Source: an uncultured Clostridium sp. | Lineage (GTDB): Bacteria > Bacillota > Clostridia > TANB77 > CAG-508 | NCBI GenBank assembly: GCA_900553365.1 | Contig: USDL01000005.1 | Span: 1-60,902 of the forward strand | DNA: 60,902 nt | Direction: 5' to 3' | Program-made: the position numbers and the translations under genes | Shown here: piece after piece, positions 18,666-27,547 of the stretch | Layout: the number at the start of each line of letters is the position of its first letter | Position numbering within the stretch: the first letter of the stretch is position 1 | Notes under the pieces: model-generated | Database searches by the model: none | The model's input: the letters and a program-made list of their open reading frames with translations, nothing else | Told to the model about the DNA's origin: nothing

Positions 18666-20258
18666 TTAATAATAAATCATATAGTCAATTTCAGGAAAGA
18701 TGCAATCCTTCTTGTAAATTGAACTTAAAAAATCTTTATCAATATTATTTGCCTTAATTTGATCATAAAGCTTTGTAAAACGCCCAATATGGTCTTTGAT
18801 TCTTTTTTTTGCGTAATCAACCATAGTTCCATTTGTTATAATAAATAGCCAATCACTACTTTGAGCCAATAATAATTCTCTAGCACACTGGTTTAAAGCC
18901 TTTCTTTTTAAAGTATTCTTTTCATTAGGAAAAAGATGGGCAAGTTCAACCATTTTATCACCAGCAACGTGCAGATGTCTATGAACATAGTCGTTTGTAT
19001 TATTAAGCCATACCTCGCTATAACCATTTGCACCCCAGCTAGATATACAAGGAGAACAAACTTGCATTTCAGGAAATTTATCAATATATTCACTAGGTGT
19101 AATCAATTTAAAATTTCCTTTATCATAGTATATTTTCTTAAATAATATATATAGCCAGTAAGGACCTTCATACCACCAATGACCATAAAGCTCGGCATCA
19201 TAAGGACATACAATAATAGGCTTTGTAGGAGACATTATTGATGATAATTCATTAATTTGGTTAACTCTTGAATCAAAAAAGTGACCAGCTTGTCTTTCCG
19301 CAGAATCTTTTGCCCATTGTAGGTTATAGTAATCCTTAAATTCACCCTTTGATGTAATTCTGTGGTATTTAATACCGGTATTTACTCTTACACCGTTTTT
19401 AGCAATATATGGTTTTATGTAATCATAATCAGCATCGTAGCCAATGTCTCTGTAAAATTCACGGTAATTAAAATCTCCAGGATAGCCGCAAACAGAGCTC
19501 CATACCTGTCTTGAACTTTCTATATCACGCCCAAAAGCAACAACTCCTTCAGGAGAGCAAATTGGAGCAAATGTACCAAAAACAGGTGTTGGATCTGCAT
19601 ATAAAATTCCATGAGATTCTGTAATAATATATTCAATTCCAAATTCTTTCAAATATTTATCTGCTTCATGAACATAACCACATTCAGGTAACCATATACC
19701 TTTAGGTGGTTTTCCAAAATATTTCTTATAGGTTTCAACGCCCACTGCTATTTGAGCTCTAATAGTTTTTTCATTAACATACAAAATTGGAAAATAACCA
19801 TGAGTTGCTCCACAGGTTATTATCTCCAAAACACCAATATCTTGAAAATGCCTAAACCCATTAATTAAATTACAATTATAAATATCTTTAAAAACATGCA
19901 AATCATTTGAATAACGTTCTAAATAGTATTTTGAAAGCTCATTTAACCTTGCATCATAAGCAGTTCTTTTAACTTCTTTTGTAGCTAGCTCAATATGCTT
20001 TTTTAAATACTTTATGTATCTTCTTTGAAGCAATTTATTATCAAGCATGTTTAATAAAGGGGGAGTAAGCGACATAGTAATCCTAAAATCAACTTTTTCC
20101 TCCTCTAATTTTTTAAAATTAAGAAGTAATGGAATATATGTTTCAGAAATAGCTTCATATAACCATTCTTCTTCTAAATAATCTTCACTCTCAGGGTGAT
20201 GTATAAAAGGTAAATGTGCATGTAAAATAAAACTTACATATCCCTTAGTATTATCCAT
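18666..20258 (-). CDS. glycoside hydrolase family 57 protein, probable 1,4-alpha-glucan branching enzyme
   Basis: A 530-residue GH57 enzyme expected to add alpha-1,6 branches to glycogen. It starts FILHAHLPFIHHPE, the HAHLP signature of the family. The catalytic nucleophile is expected in WLPECGY (near residue 190) and the acid/base Asp in PYDAELYGHWW (near 354). The C-terminal DUF1957-like helices include WGANGYSEVWLN and LLLAQSSDWLF, both typical of GH57 branching enzymes. ATG 20258 has AAAGGAG upstream. It lies 14 bp after the DUF4912 gene in the same direction, an association often seen in Clostridia. Confidence 0.9.
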   Translation of the reverse strand: MDNTKGYVSFILHAHLPFIHHPESEDYLEEEWLYEAISETYIPLLLNFKKLEEEKVDFRITMSLTPPLLNMLDNKLLQRRYIKYLKKHIELATKEVKRTAYDARLNELSKYYLERYSNDLHVFKDIYNCNLINGFRHFQDIGVLEIITCGATHGYFPILYVNEKTIRAQIAVGVETYKKYFGKPPKGIWLPECGYVHEADKYLKEFGIEYIITESHGILYADPTPVFGTFAPICSPEGVVAFGRDIESSRQVWSSVCGYPGDFNYREFYRDIGYDADYDYIKPYIAKNGVRVNTGIKYHRITSKGEFKDYYNLQWAKDSAERQAGHFFDSRVNQINELSSIMSPTKPIIVCPYDAELYGHWWYEGPYWLYILFKKIYYDKGNFKLITPSEYIDKFPEMQVCSPCISSWGANGYSEVWLNNTNDYVHRHLHVAGDKMVELAHLFPNEKNTLKRKALNQCARELLLAQSSDWLFIITNGTMVDYAKKRIKDHIGRFTKLYDQIKANNIDKDFLSSIYKKDCIFPEIDYMIYY

Positions 20259-20272
20259 GTTATGCTCCTTTG

Positions 20273-21121
20273 TTAAAAACTTGAACTAGGATTTTTTTCT
20301 ATATCCTGTAACTCTTCAAAACTATATATTTTCTTGTAAACATCATAGATATTATAAATTCTACCAGCATATTTCATAAATTCAAATTGAGAAATATCTT
20401 TTTCAACATTTTGGCTAGTTTTTACATTTCTAAAGAATAATATTTTTTGATTCTTTTCAAATAAAATGTGATTATTAGGTGTTTCAATAACATTAGAAGA
20501 TGTAATACCAATGTAATTTTCAGGTATCTGTGCACTAGGGCTTTTTAACCTTCTTCCAAGTTCAATCTCATAATTGCATTTGCTATCTGCAACTGTAAAA
20601 TACCAACAATTTGCAAAATCATTTATTTCAATTTCAAAAGAATAATTCATAGTTCTATTATGCACTATTAAAACTGGAACAGTTATTTCAAAGAAATTTT
20701 CACCAAATCTTTTCTCATATTCTTTTCTATCACTATCAGCAATATCCCAATAAACAAAAAGAGTAGTAGGAGTTTGAGCCAAAATTTTAACTACAGTTTG
20801 GTTATATCTATATGGCAAATCATAATATTCAATAATCTCTGGTTTTTTGGTTCTCTTTGAATTTGTAATTTCTTTAGATGTATTACGGCTCTTTTTAGTC
20901 ATACTTTTTTTAGAATTAACCTTTGTTGCTGATTTTTGTTTAGCTTTAGAATTATTATTTTTTGTAGATTTATTTTCCAAAGTTTTTTTAGCTGAATTAC
21001 TTTTAGAAACCTTAGTATTTGAAGTAGACTTTCTAGAAACAGTAGATTTTGTAGCACCTTTGCCAGATGCAGCTCGTTTTGTAATTCTCTTTGAATCTGT
21101 TTCCTTCGTGTTCTTTTGCAT
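20273..21121 (-). CDS. DUF4912 protein with Lys/Ser-rich N-terminus
   Basis: A 282-residue protein. Residues 1 to about 95 are a basic low-complexity tail rich in Lys, Ser and Thr. From about 96 on, the YRYNQTVVKILAQTPTTLFVYWDI segment is the core of DUF4912, a domain often next to GH57 glucan genes and sometimes thought to bind polysaccharide. The basic tail could bind nucleic acid or polyanions. It shares an operon with the GH57 gene, so a role in storage-glucan metabolism is the best inference. GGAGG precedes ATG 21121. Confidence 0.8.
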   Translation of the reverse strand: MQKNTKETDSKRITKRAASGKGATKSTVSRKSTSNTKVSKSNSAKKTLENKSTKNNNSKAKQKSATKVNSKKSMTKKSRNTSKEITNSKRTKKPEIIEYYDLPYRYNQTVVKILAQTPTTLFVYWDIADSDRKEYEKRFGENFFEITVPVLIVHNRTMNYSFEIEINDFANCWYFTVADSKCNYEIELGRRLKSPSAQIPENYIGITSSNVIETPNNHILFEKNQKILFFRNVKTSQNVEKDISQFEFMKYAGRIYNIYDVYKKIYSFEELQDIEKNPSSSF

Positions 21122-21333
21122 TATAATTCCTCCTTAGTAAATATATAATATTCATTACCTCATAATATATATCAAAAATGAAATAAATTCAAGAGAAAAA
21201 GGTAAAAATGTGAAAAAAATTTTATCAAAAATAATTCCAAAATATTGAAGAACTAAAAAATATATGTTACATCACAAAATGACTATAAGACAAAAAACAA
21301 CATTTAATGTGTGATTAGGAGGAAAAAATATAG

Positions 21334-21372
21334 ATGACAAGTCAAATTTATTCTTATTCATGGATATATTAA
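21334..21372 (+). CDS. possible 12-codon leader ORF
   Basis: ATG 21334 follows an excellent AGGAGG (21317-21322) and opens MTSQIYSYSWIY then TAA. The next gene starts about 75 bp downstream behind its own promoter. The ribosome site is stronger than expected by chance, but the peptide is unrecognised. The remaining 21138-21389 interval is AT-rich with no other feature seen. Confidence 0.25.
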   Translation: MTSQIYSYSWIY

Positions 21373-21389
21373 TTGAATAGCATATTTAT

Positions 21390-21418
21390 TTGACAAATCT
21401 CTCTTTTTGCAGTAAAAT
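21390..21418 (+). promoter_or_regulatory. gdpP promoter
   Basis: TTGACA (21390-21395) and TAAAAT (21413-21418) with a 17-bp spacer, about 30 bp before the gdpP start. Confidence 0.6.
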
Positions 21419-21448
21419 ATATATGTGATAAAAAGGAGAGATATTTTT

Positions 21449-23452
21449 ATGTCTAATTACAATATAAAAGCATTAGAAAAGGTAGAATCCAAGACAAAGA
21501 TATATCTAGTAATTATAGCTATATTACTTATCATACTTTGCATAAGTAACGTAAAATTTATAATACCATCAATTATATTATATGTAGTAATAATTGCTTA
21601 CACTATATGGGTATATAACAAAAGAAAAGGAGAACTTTCAAGTTACATTAATGAGTTAACTTTCTCAGTTGATTCAGCAGCTAAAAATACATTGATAAAT
21701 TCTCCATTTCCATTAATAATTTTGGAGACAACAGGAAATGTATTATGGAGAAGTTCTACATTTAATAAAGAATTTGCAAATGTTGGAATTAATGCATATA
21801 TAGATGATTTAGCAAAAGAAATAAAAGCAGAAATTCAAAATAATAATTTTAAAGTGGATAAAAAAGTAAATATAGATAATAAAATTTACCATGTTATAGG
21901 CGAATTTATTAAGATGAAGAAAAAGGACAGAAAAAAAGAAAACAAATATATAATTACTCTATATTTCATAGACATCACAAAGGAAATTGATTTAACAAAC
22001 GAGTATAATAATGCAAAAACTTGTGTAGGAATAGTAATGCTTGATAATTATGAGGAAATAATACAAAGAATTGCAGAAGAAAGTAAGCCACAAGTAATTG
22101 CAGCGATTGAAAAGAAATTATATGAATGGGCAAGTGCAGCAGGTGGACTAATTATAAAAAAAGAAAGAGATACCTATGTATTTGTTATTGAACAAAAATA
22201 CCTAGAAGAACTTGAAAATAATAAATTTACTATATTAGATGAGATGAAAGAAATCGAAACAGATGAAGGTATGCCAATAACACTAACTATTGCAATTTCT
22301 AATGAGGGAGAATCTAATTACGAAAAATATGAATCAGCATTAGTTGCAATAGATATAGCTTTAGGAAGAGGCGGAGACCAAGCAGTTATAAGACAGGAAG
22401 GAAAATATACATTCTTTGGAGGAAAAACTCAAGAGGTTGAAAAAAGAACTAAAGTCAAAGCCAGAGTAATATCACATGCATTAGAAGAACTAATAAAAAA
22501 ATCAGATAATGTAATAGTTATGGGGCACGTTAATGGAGATATAGACTCAATAGGCTCAAGTTTAGGTATATATAGGCTAGCTAAAACTTTTGACAAAGAG
22601 GCTTATGTTGTAAACAATACTTATGGATTATCATTAGAAAATTTTATTACAACACTTAAAGAGCAAGGATATGGAGACGTAATAATAGATAAAAATGGAG
22701 CACTAAACCTTATTTCTTCAAATTCATTATTAGTAGTTGTAGATACACATAAGAAAAGCTATGTAGAAGTCCCAGAGTTACTAGAAAAAACAGAAAAAAT
22801 AGTTGTAATAGATCACCATAGAAAATCTGAGGATTTTATAGAAAACGCAATATTAACATTCCATGAAGCCTATGCTTCTTCTGCATCAGAACTTGTTACT
22901 GAAATAGTAGAATATGCAACACAAGAAGTAACACTTGAACAACTTGAAGCAGAAAGCTTATATGCAGGTATAATGATGGATACAAAAAACTTTACATTTA
23001 AAACAGGTGTAAGAACTTTTGAAGCGGCAGCATACTTAAGAAAATATGGAATAGATATAATAAAAGTAAAAAAATGGTTCCAAAGTGATTTGGAAAGTTA
23101 TACAGTAATTGCAGACATTGTAAAAAATGCAGAAATAATAAATGATACAATAGCAATTTCAGAATATACTGAAAAGGATAAAAACGCTAATTTAATATGT
23201 GCAAAAGCAGCAGATGAGTTAATTACAATAAGCGATATAACAGCATCATTTGTTTTAGGACAAATGGGGGATAAAATATGTATAAGTGGCCGCTCAATAG
23301 GAGACATAAATGTACAAATTATACTTGAAAAAATGGGTGGCGGAGGACATATAACCCTTGCAGGAGCACAATTAGAAGGACTTACAATGGAAGAAGCCAA
23401 AACAGAACTTATTATAAGAATTAATGAATATTTTACAGAAAATAATGTGTAA
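21449..23452 (+). CDS. gdpP: cyclic-di-AMP phosphodiesterase GdpP
   Basis: Membrane-bound enzyme that hydrolyses c-di-AMP to pApA, about 667 residues, the normal length. ATG 21449 follows AAGGAGAG. Two N-terminal membrane helices (about 18-65) are followed by a degenerate PAS region, a degenerate GGDEF domain (the signature is reduced to RGGDQAV near 312), the DHH domain with GHVNGDIDSIGSSLG and VVIDHHRKSEDF, and a DHHA1 domain ending GGGGHITLAGAQ. Metal ligands of the DHH active site appear intact. In Firmicutes it sets c-di-AMP and so cell-wall and osmotic homeostasis. Confidence 0.95.
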   Translation: MSNYNIKALEKVESKTKIYLVIIAILLIILCISNVKFIIPSIILYVVIIAYTIWVYNKRKGELSSYINELTFSVDSAAKNTLINSPFPLIILETTGNVLWRSSTFNKEFANVGINAYIDDLAKEIKAEIQNNNFKVDKKVNIDNKIYHVIGEFIKMKKKDRKKENKYIITLYFIDITKEIDLTNEYNNAKTCVGIVMLDNYEEIIQRIAEESKPQVIAAIEKKLYEWASAAGGLIIKKERDTYVFVIEQKYLEELENNKFTILDEMKEIETDEGMPITLTIAISNEGESNYEKYESALVAIDIALGRGGDQAVIRQEGKYTFFGGKTQEVEKRTKVKARVISHALEELIKKSDNVIVMGHVNGDIDSIGSSLGIYRLAKTFDKEAYVVNNTYGLSLENFITTLKEQGYGDVIIDKNGALNLISSNSLLVVVDTHKKSYVEVPELLEKTEKIVVIDHHRKSEDFIENAILTFHEAYASSASELVTEIVEYATQEVTLEQLEAESLYAGIMMDTKNFTFKTGVRTFEAAAYLRKYGIDIIKVKKWFQSDLESYTVIADIVKNAEIINDTIAISEYTEKDKNANLICAKAADELITISDITASFVLGQMGDKICISGRSIGDINVQIILEKMGGGGHITLAGAQLEGLTMEEAKTELIIRINEYFTENNV

Positions 23453-23579
23453 CAAATGAAAAGACAATTAACTAAAACTTGACTTTACTTAAAATTACTC
23501 CAAGAACTTTAGTAATATTGTCTTTTCTTGTTAATTAAAATCACAAAATGCAGAAAAGTTTTTTTAGTAGTTTACCAAA

Positions 23580-23613
23580 TTTGACAAAAAAATTATTAAA
23601 AAAGTTGTACAAT
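23580..23613 (+). promoter_or_regulatory. spoIIE promoter with long spacer and 0A-like box
   Basis: TTGACA (23581-23586) and TACAAT (23608-23613) are 21 bp apart. The -35 lies in TTTGACAAA, whose complement TTTGTCAAA resembles a Spo0A box. Spo0A-activated sigma-A promoters such as B. subtilis spoIIE and spoIIG are known for such long spacers. Confidence 0.5.
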
Positions 23614-23657
23614 ATTACTTGTAATTAAAAATAGTAAAATAGGAAAGGAAGAAAATA

Positions 23658-25829
23658 ATGTTCCAAAACATAAATGGTAAAATTCAAGAAGAAGAAACTA
23701 TAAAAACTAGAAAAATAGATATAAAAAGCTTATTTAAAATAAATGATATTGTGTTATACGCAATAGCATTTTTAACCTCTATAGTAAGCTTTAATCAAGA
23801 CCTATCCCCTTATGGGCTAGCTATATTTGCAGCAGCTTGCAGTAATAAAATTCCAGTGGGAATATTGTATATTGCGGTGTTACTTGGTACTGCGATAGGA
23901 ACAGGAATAAATGGAGTATTATCCTTCCTAATAAGTTCACTATTATTTGTGGTTATGATATTAATTTTCAGACCTAGAATACAAGAACCAGATAAAAACG
24001 AAAAACAAAAATTAGGAATATATGTTGGAATAGCAGCATTTTTGGTACAAGCTAGTAAAATGTTCTTTTCAATTTTTTTAGTATATGATTTAATTGTAAG
24101 CATTGTTTTTGGAATAGTAACATATATATTCTACAAAATTTTTGCAAATTCAATTATAGTAATTAGTCAGTATGGAATAAAAAAAGCATTTTCAATAGAA
24201 GAAGTAATGGGAGCAAGTTTGCTTATATCAATAGCACTATGTGCATTTAGCAAATTATACATATTTGGATTTTCAATTACCAACATTTTTAGCATTATGA
24301 TAGTACTTTTCTTAGGTTGGAAAAATGGAATGTTAGTTGGTGGAACAGCAGGTATTACAATAGGAATGGTACTTGGAATAATGAATTCTACAAGTCCAAC
24401 TCTTGTAGCAGCTTATGCAATATCAGGAATGATAGCAGGAATACTAAATAAACTTGGCAAAATTGGAGTAATAGTTGGATTTTGTGTAGGAAATGCGATA
24501 TTAACTTATGTAGCAAATGGAAATACAGTACCAATAATAACCATAAGAGAGATTTTAATTGCATCACTTGGTTTACTAGTAATTCCAAAAGAAGTAAAAA
24601 TAGATATAACAGAAATAATAAATCAAACTAAATGTTTACCTACAACAGCAGGAGTTATAGAGGAAAATAGAAAAACTGCAAACAAATTAAGCAGTGTTTC
24701 AGAAACTATACTTCAAATGGCAAAAAGTTATAATGATTCTGCAAAAGATACTTTAAATGAAACAATAGAAGATGAAAGCAAGAAAAGCTTTAAAGAAGAA
24801 GTAATGAATAATTTAGAAGACTTAGAAGATAATTTACTATATGATGATATACTTTTAAATGAAGATTTAATTTTGGACAGGGCATATGATATATTAGAAA
24901 AAAAAGAAGAAATAACACAAGAAGAATTAATAAATATACTAGAGGAAGTAAACAACTACAAAATTGCAAAAGATAGTGCAGGAGAAGCACCAATGCAAAT
25001 TGTAAAAGTCTTTAACAGTACATATAGAATCAATAAATTAAACATGATATGGAAACACAAAGAAGCAAATAATAAAAAAGTACTTGCAACCCAATTAGGA
25101 GGAGTATCAAAGGTTATATCTTCTTTGGCAAATGATATAAAAACAGAAGAAAAACAAGAAGAAAATAATCAAAAATATAAACTAGTAATTGGAGCAGCAG
25201 AAAACACAAAAAATAATAGTGAAGTATCAGGTGATAGTAATATTAGAACAAAACTACATGATGGTAAATATATGCTTGCGATAAGTGATGGTATGGGTTC
25301 AGGCCCTAGAGCAAAAAAAAGTAGTAGTACAGTTATACAAATGTTAAAAAGACTACTAACAACAGGCTTTGACAATGATGTTTCAATAGGATTAATCAAT
25401 TCAGCAGTAAACTTAAATTCAAATGAAGAAACTTATGCAACAATAGATATTTCAATAATTAATTTGAGCAATGGAAACATAGAATTTGTTAAAAATGGAG
25501 CTTGCCCAACATTTATAAAATCAGATAAAAAAGTAGAAACAGTAAAAGCAGTATCATTCCCAGCAGGAGTATTAGATAAAATAGACTTAGTTGTTTATGA
25601 TAAAGACTTAAAGGAAAACGACATAATAGTAATGGTAAGTGATGGCATATTAGAATCAAATACAGAATACAAAAACAAAGAATTATGGGTACAACAATTA
25701 CTAGAAAATATCAAAACTGATGATGTACAAAAAATTGCTGATATTATTTTGCAAGAAGCAATTGATAACGGATTTGGAATAGCAAAAGATGATATGACAG
25801 TTATTGTTGCAAAAATGACTGCAATATAG
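23658..25829 (+). CDS. spoIIE: stage II sporulation protein E
   Basis: PP2C-type phosphatase that dephosphorylates SpoIIAA to release sigma-F in the forespore, and also helps polar septation. 723 residues, somewhat shorter than the about 820 of Bacillus. The N-terminal half (about 40-310) has around ten hydrophobic helices. A central coiled-coil-like region spans about 330-470. The C-terminal phosphatase domain shows AISDGMGSGPRA (metal-binding Asp), NGACPTFI and MVSDGILES, with final KDDMTVIVAKM. A 16-bp terminator hairpin follows 12 bp after the stop. Confidence 0.95.
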   Translation: MFQNINGKIQEEETIKTRKIDIKSLFKINDIVLYAIAFLTSIVSFNQDLSPYGLAIFAAACSNKIPVGILYIAVLLGTAIGTGINGVLSFLISSLLFVVMILIFRPRIQEPDKNEKQKLGIYVGIAAFLVQASKMFFSIFLVYDLIVSIVFGIVTYIFYKIFANSIIVISQYGIKKAFSIEEVMGASLLISIALCAFSKLYIFGFSITNIFSIMIVLFLGWKNGMLVGGTAGITIGMVLGIMNSTSPTLVAAYAISGMIAGILNKLGKIGVIVGFCVGNAILTYVANGNTVPIITIREILIASLGLLVIPKEVKIDITEIINQTKCLPTTAGVIEENRKTANKLSSVSETILQMAKSYNDSAKDTLNETIEDESKKSFKEEVMNNLEDLEDNLLYDDILLNEDLILDRAYDILEKKEEITQEELINILEEVNNYKIAKDSAGEAPMQIVKVFNSTYRINKLNMIWKHKEANNKKVLATQLGGVSKVISSLANDIKTEEKQEENNQKYKLVIGAAENTKNNSEVSGDSNIRTKLHDGKYMLAISDGMGSGPRAKKSSSTVIQMLKRLLTTGFDNDVSIGLINSAVNLNSNEETYATIDISIINLSNGNIEFVKNGACPTFIKSDKKVETVKAVSFPAGVLDKIDLVVYDKDLKENDIIVMVSDGILESNTEYKNKELWVQQLLENIKTDDVQKIADIILQEAIDNGFGIAKDDMTVIVAKMTAI

Positions 25830-25841
25830 AAATAAAAGTAT

Positions 25842-25883
25842 AAATCATCATTAATAGATAAAACTATTAATGGTGATTTTTTT
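25842..25883 (+). terminator. terminator hairpin whose U-tract abuts the next start codon
   Basis: AAATCATCATTAATAG (25842-25857) pairs with CTATTAATGGTGATTT (25864-25879) with one G-U pair, then T-run to 25883. ATG of the next gene is at 25884. The only ribosome-site-like sequence, GGTGA (25872-25876), lies inside the 3' arm. Confidence 0.8.
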
Positions 25884-26126
25884 ATGAAAATAACATGGAT
25901 TAAATCAAGTAAAGATACAAAAAGTTTTAAATTCTTCGAACTATTAGGTGCTGACGTATATAAAGTAAACGACTTAGAAAAAGTAGATGATAAAATAAAC
26001 GAACTAGTTAAAAACGACTATACAACAATAGTCTTAACTAATGAAGTTGCGGGATGTTCAGAAAGCATAATAAAAAAATATAGAAAAGATAGTAATGTAA
26101 AAATAATAATAGCTGTAGAAAAGTAA
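25884..26126 (+). CDS. 80-residue protein resembling V-ATPase subunit F fold
   Basis: A small soluble protein. The central segment with TTIVLTNEVAGCSES, followed by a charged helix and a final KIIIAVEK strand, recalls the F subunit of V-type ATPases (alternating strands and helices, EVA motif). No other V-ATPase genes are near, so a true ATPase role is unlikely. The start is directly after the spoIIE terminator U-tract. Position between spoIIE and the spoIVF-like pair suggests expression linked to sporulation, which is inference. Confidence 0.5.
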   Translation: MKITWIKSSKDTKSFKFFELLGADVYKVNDLEKVDDKINELVKNDYTTIVLTNEVAGCSESIIKKYRKDSNVKIIIAVEK

Positions 26127-26196
26127 ATTGTATAAAAATAGAAATATTGGAAAAAATTATAATAGAAAACATGATTTGAAATTTGGAGGATAAAAT

Positions 26197-26538
26197 ATGA
26201 ATACAAACCAAATGAAAAATATGATAGTATTAAAAAATTTACCATCAAATATTGTTGAGGAAGCAATTATAATTTTGAAAAACAATAAAAAGATAAAGTC
26301 GCTAGATAGGGTAGAAAAGCAAACTAGCAACTCTATGGAGAAACAAAGTAGTGGTGAATATATAGTAAAGGAAGCGGAAATTGTTATAGGAAATTACCTA
26401 AGCAAAATAGAAAAAGAAAAACAAATGAAAAGTTATTCAGTAAAGCAAATAGAAAATAGATATAAAAGAATGAAGATACTCTCAATAGTTTTAGGAATGA
26501 TAATTATTGTTAATGTAATAATAGACTTAATAGCATAG
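26197..26538 (+). CDS. hypothetical protein with C-terminal membrane helix
   Basis: A 113-residue protein that I do not recognise. Residues 1-85 are charged and helical (NIVEEAIIILKNNKKIKSL and later VKEAEIVIGNYLSKI). Residues about 90-112 form one hydrophobic helix ending the protein, so it is likely tail-anchored in the membrane with the soluble part in the cytoplasm. TTGGAGG (26184-26190) precedes ATG 26197. It is followed by a second hairpin that leads into the M23 gene. Confidence 0.6.
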   Translation: MNTNQMKNMIVLKNLPSNIVEEAIIILKNNKKIKSLDRVEKQTSNSMEKQSSGEYIVKEAEIVIGNYLSKIEKEKQMKSYSVKQIENRYKRMKILSIVLGMIIIVNVIIDLIA

Positions 26539-26554
26539 AAAATTTGCAAGTTCT

Positions 26555-26615
26555 AAACCTCTTAATCTTAGAATATATTTTAGAAAATGTATTCCAAGAT
26601 TAAGGGGTGTTTTTT
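26555..26615 (+). terminator. terminator-like hairpin directly before the spoIVFA-like start
   Basis: ACCTCTTAATCTTAGAATA (from 26557) pairs with TATTCCAAGATTAAGGGGT (to 26608) with one mismatch and a G-U pair, then a T-run to 26615. The start codon is ATG 26616. AAGGGG (26602-26607), the likely Shine-Dalgarno, is in the 3' arm. Confidence 0.7.
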
Positions 26616-27536
26616 ATGGAAAGGGTTTTAAGCCAAGATGAAAGAATAAGAAGAGCAGAAGAATTATATGCACGTAGAAGGATGATAAATGAAAGCAGAA
26701 CAAGTGCAACTGTAAATGTAGAAGGAGCAAGTGAAGGAAAATTAACAAAAAAACTTATGATACAATTTGTTTTATGCATTATTATATACACATGTTTTTA
26801 TGCGGCTAAAAACCTACCTAATTTAGTACCTCAAGAGGTAATGTACAAAATTTCTGATGTATTAGAATATGATATAAATATTCAAGAACTATACTCTAAA
26901 TTTAACAGTTTAAGTACAGAAACTAAAAAAGAAGAAAAATCAAATAACGAAAACAAGTTAGTTGAGGAAACACTCTCTGCAACAGACAGCACGGAAATTA
27001 CAGATGAATCTCAAAACAATATAATCAATAGTGAAAACATAGTAACCGAAAGTGTTGAACCTCAGCCAGCGGAAAATACTGAAACTAAGGTAGAAGAAAA
27101 CATCAGCAGTATGAGCCAAATGGAGATAGACGCAAACTACATAAAAGCAAATTGTATTATTATGAAACCATTAGATGGGGAAATAACCTCACGTTTTGGA
27201 CCAAGAAATCCAGAAGTTCCAACAGTACCAAAATATCATACGGGCATTGATATAGCTAGAGTAACGGGAACAGTTATATTAGCTGCAATGGAAGGAGATG
27301 TTGAGCTTGTATCAACAGAAGGCGACTATGGTAATCACGTAAAAATAACAGCAGGAGATGTATCTACACTTTATGCTCATTGTAGCAAAATATATGTAAA
27401 CCAGGGAGAACACATAACTCAAGGCCAGCCAATAGCTGAAGTTGGTGCAACAGGTAATGTTACAGGACCACATTTACACTTTGAAATTAGAAGAAATAAT
27501 GAATATGTAGATCCAGACTTAATATTAGATTTTTAG
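26616..27536 (+). CDS. M23 family peptidase, SpoIVFA/SpoIIQ-like
   Basis: A 306-residue single-pass membrane protein. A basic N-terminus (ERIRRAEELYARRR) precedes a membrane helix at about 48-65, a Glu/Asn/Thr-rich linker to about 165, and a LytM/M23 domain to the end. The zinc ligands look complete: HTGIDIA (His and Asp) and GPHLHFE (HxH). The next gene is a SpoIVFB-like M50 protease 11 bp downstream, so this is probably the SpoIVFA partner that controls pro-sigma-K processing. SpoIIQ-like wall function is the alternative, since the active site appears intact. Confidence 0.8.
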   Translation: MERVLSQDERIRRAEELYARRRMINESRTSATVNVEGASEGKLTKKLMIQFVLCIIIYTCFYAAKNLPNLVPQEVMYKISDVLEYDINIQELYSKFNSLSTETKKEEKSNNENKLVEETLSATDSTEITDESQNNIINSENIVTESVEPQPAENTETKVEENISSMSQMEIDANYIKANCIIMKPLDGEITSRFGPRNPEVPTVPKYHTGIDIARVTGTVILAAMEGDVELVSTEGDYGNHVKITAGDVSTLYAHCSKIYVNQGEHITQGQPIAEVGATGNVTGPHLHFEIRRNNEYVDPDLILDF

Positions 27537-27547
27537 GGGATGAGTAA

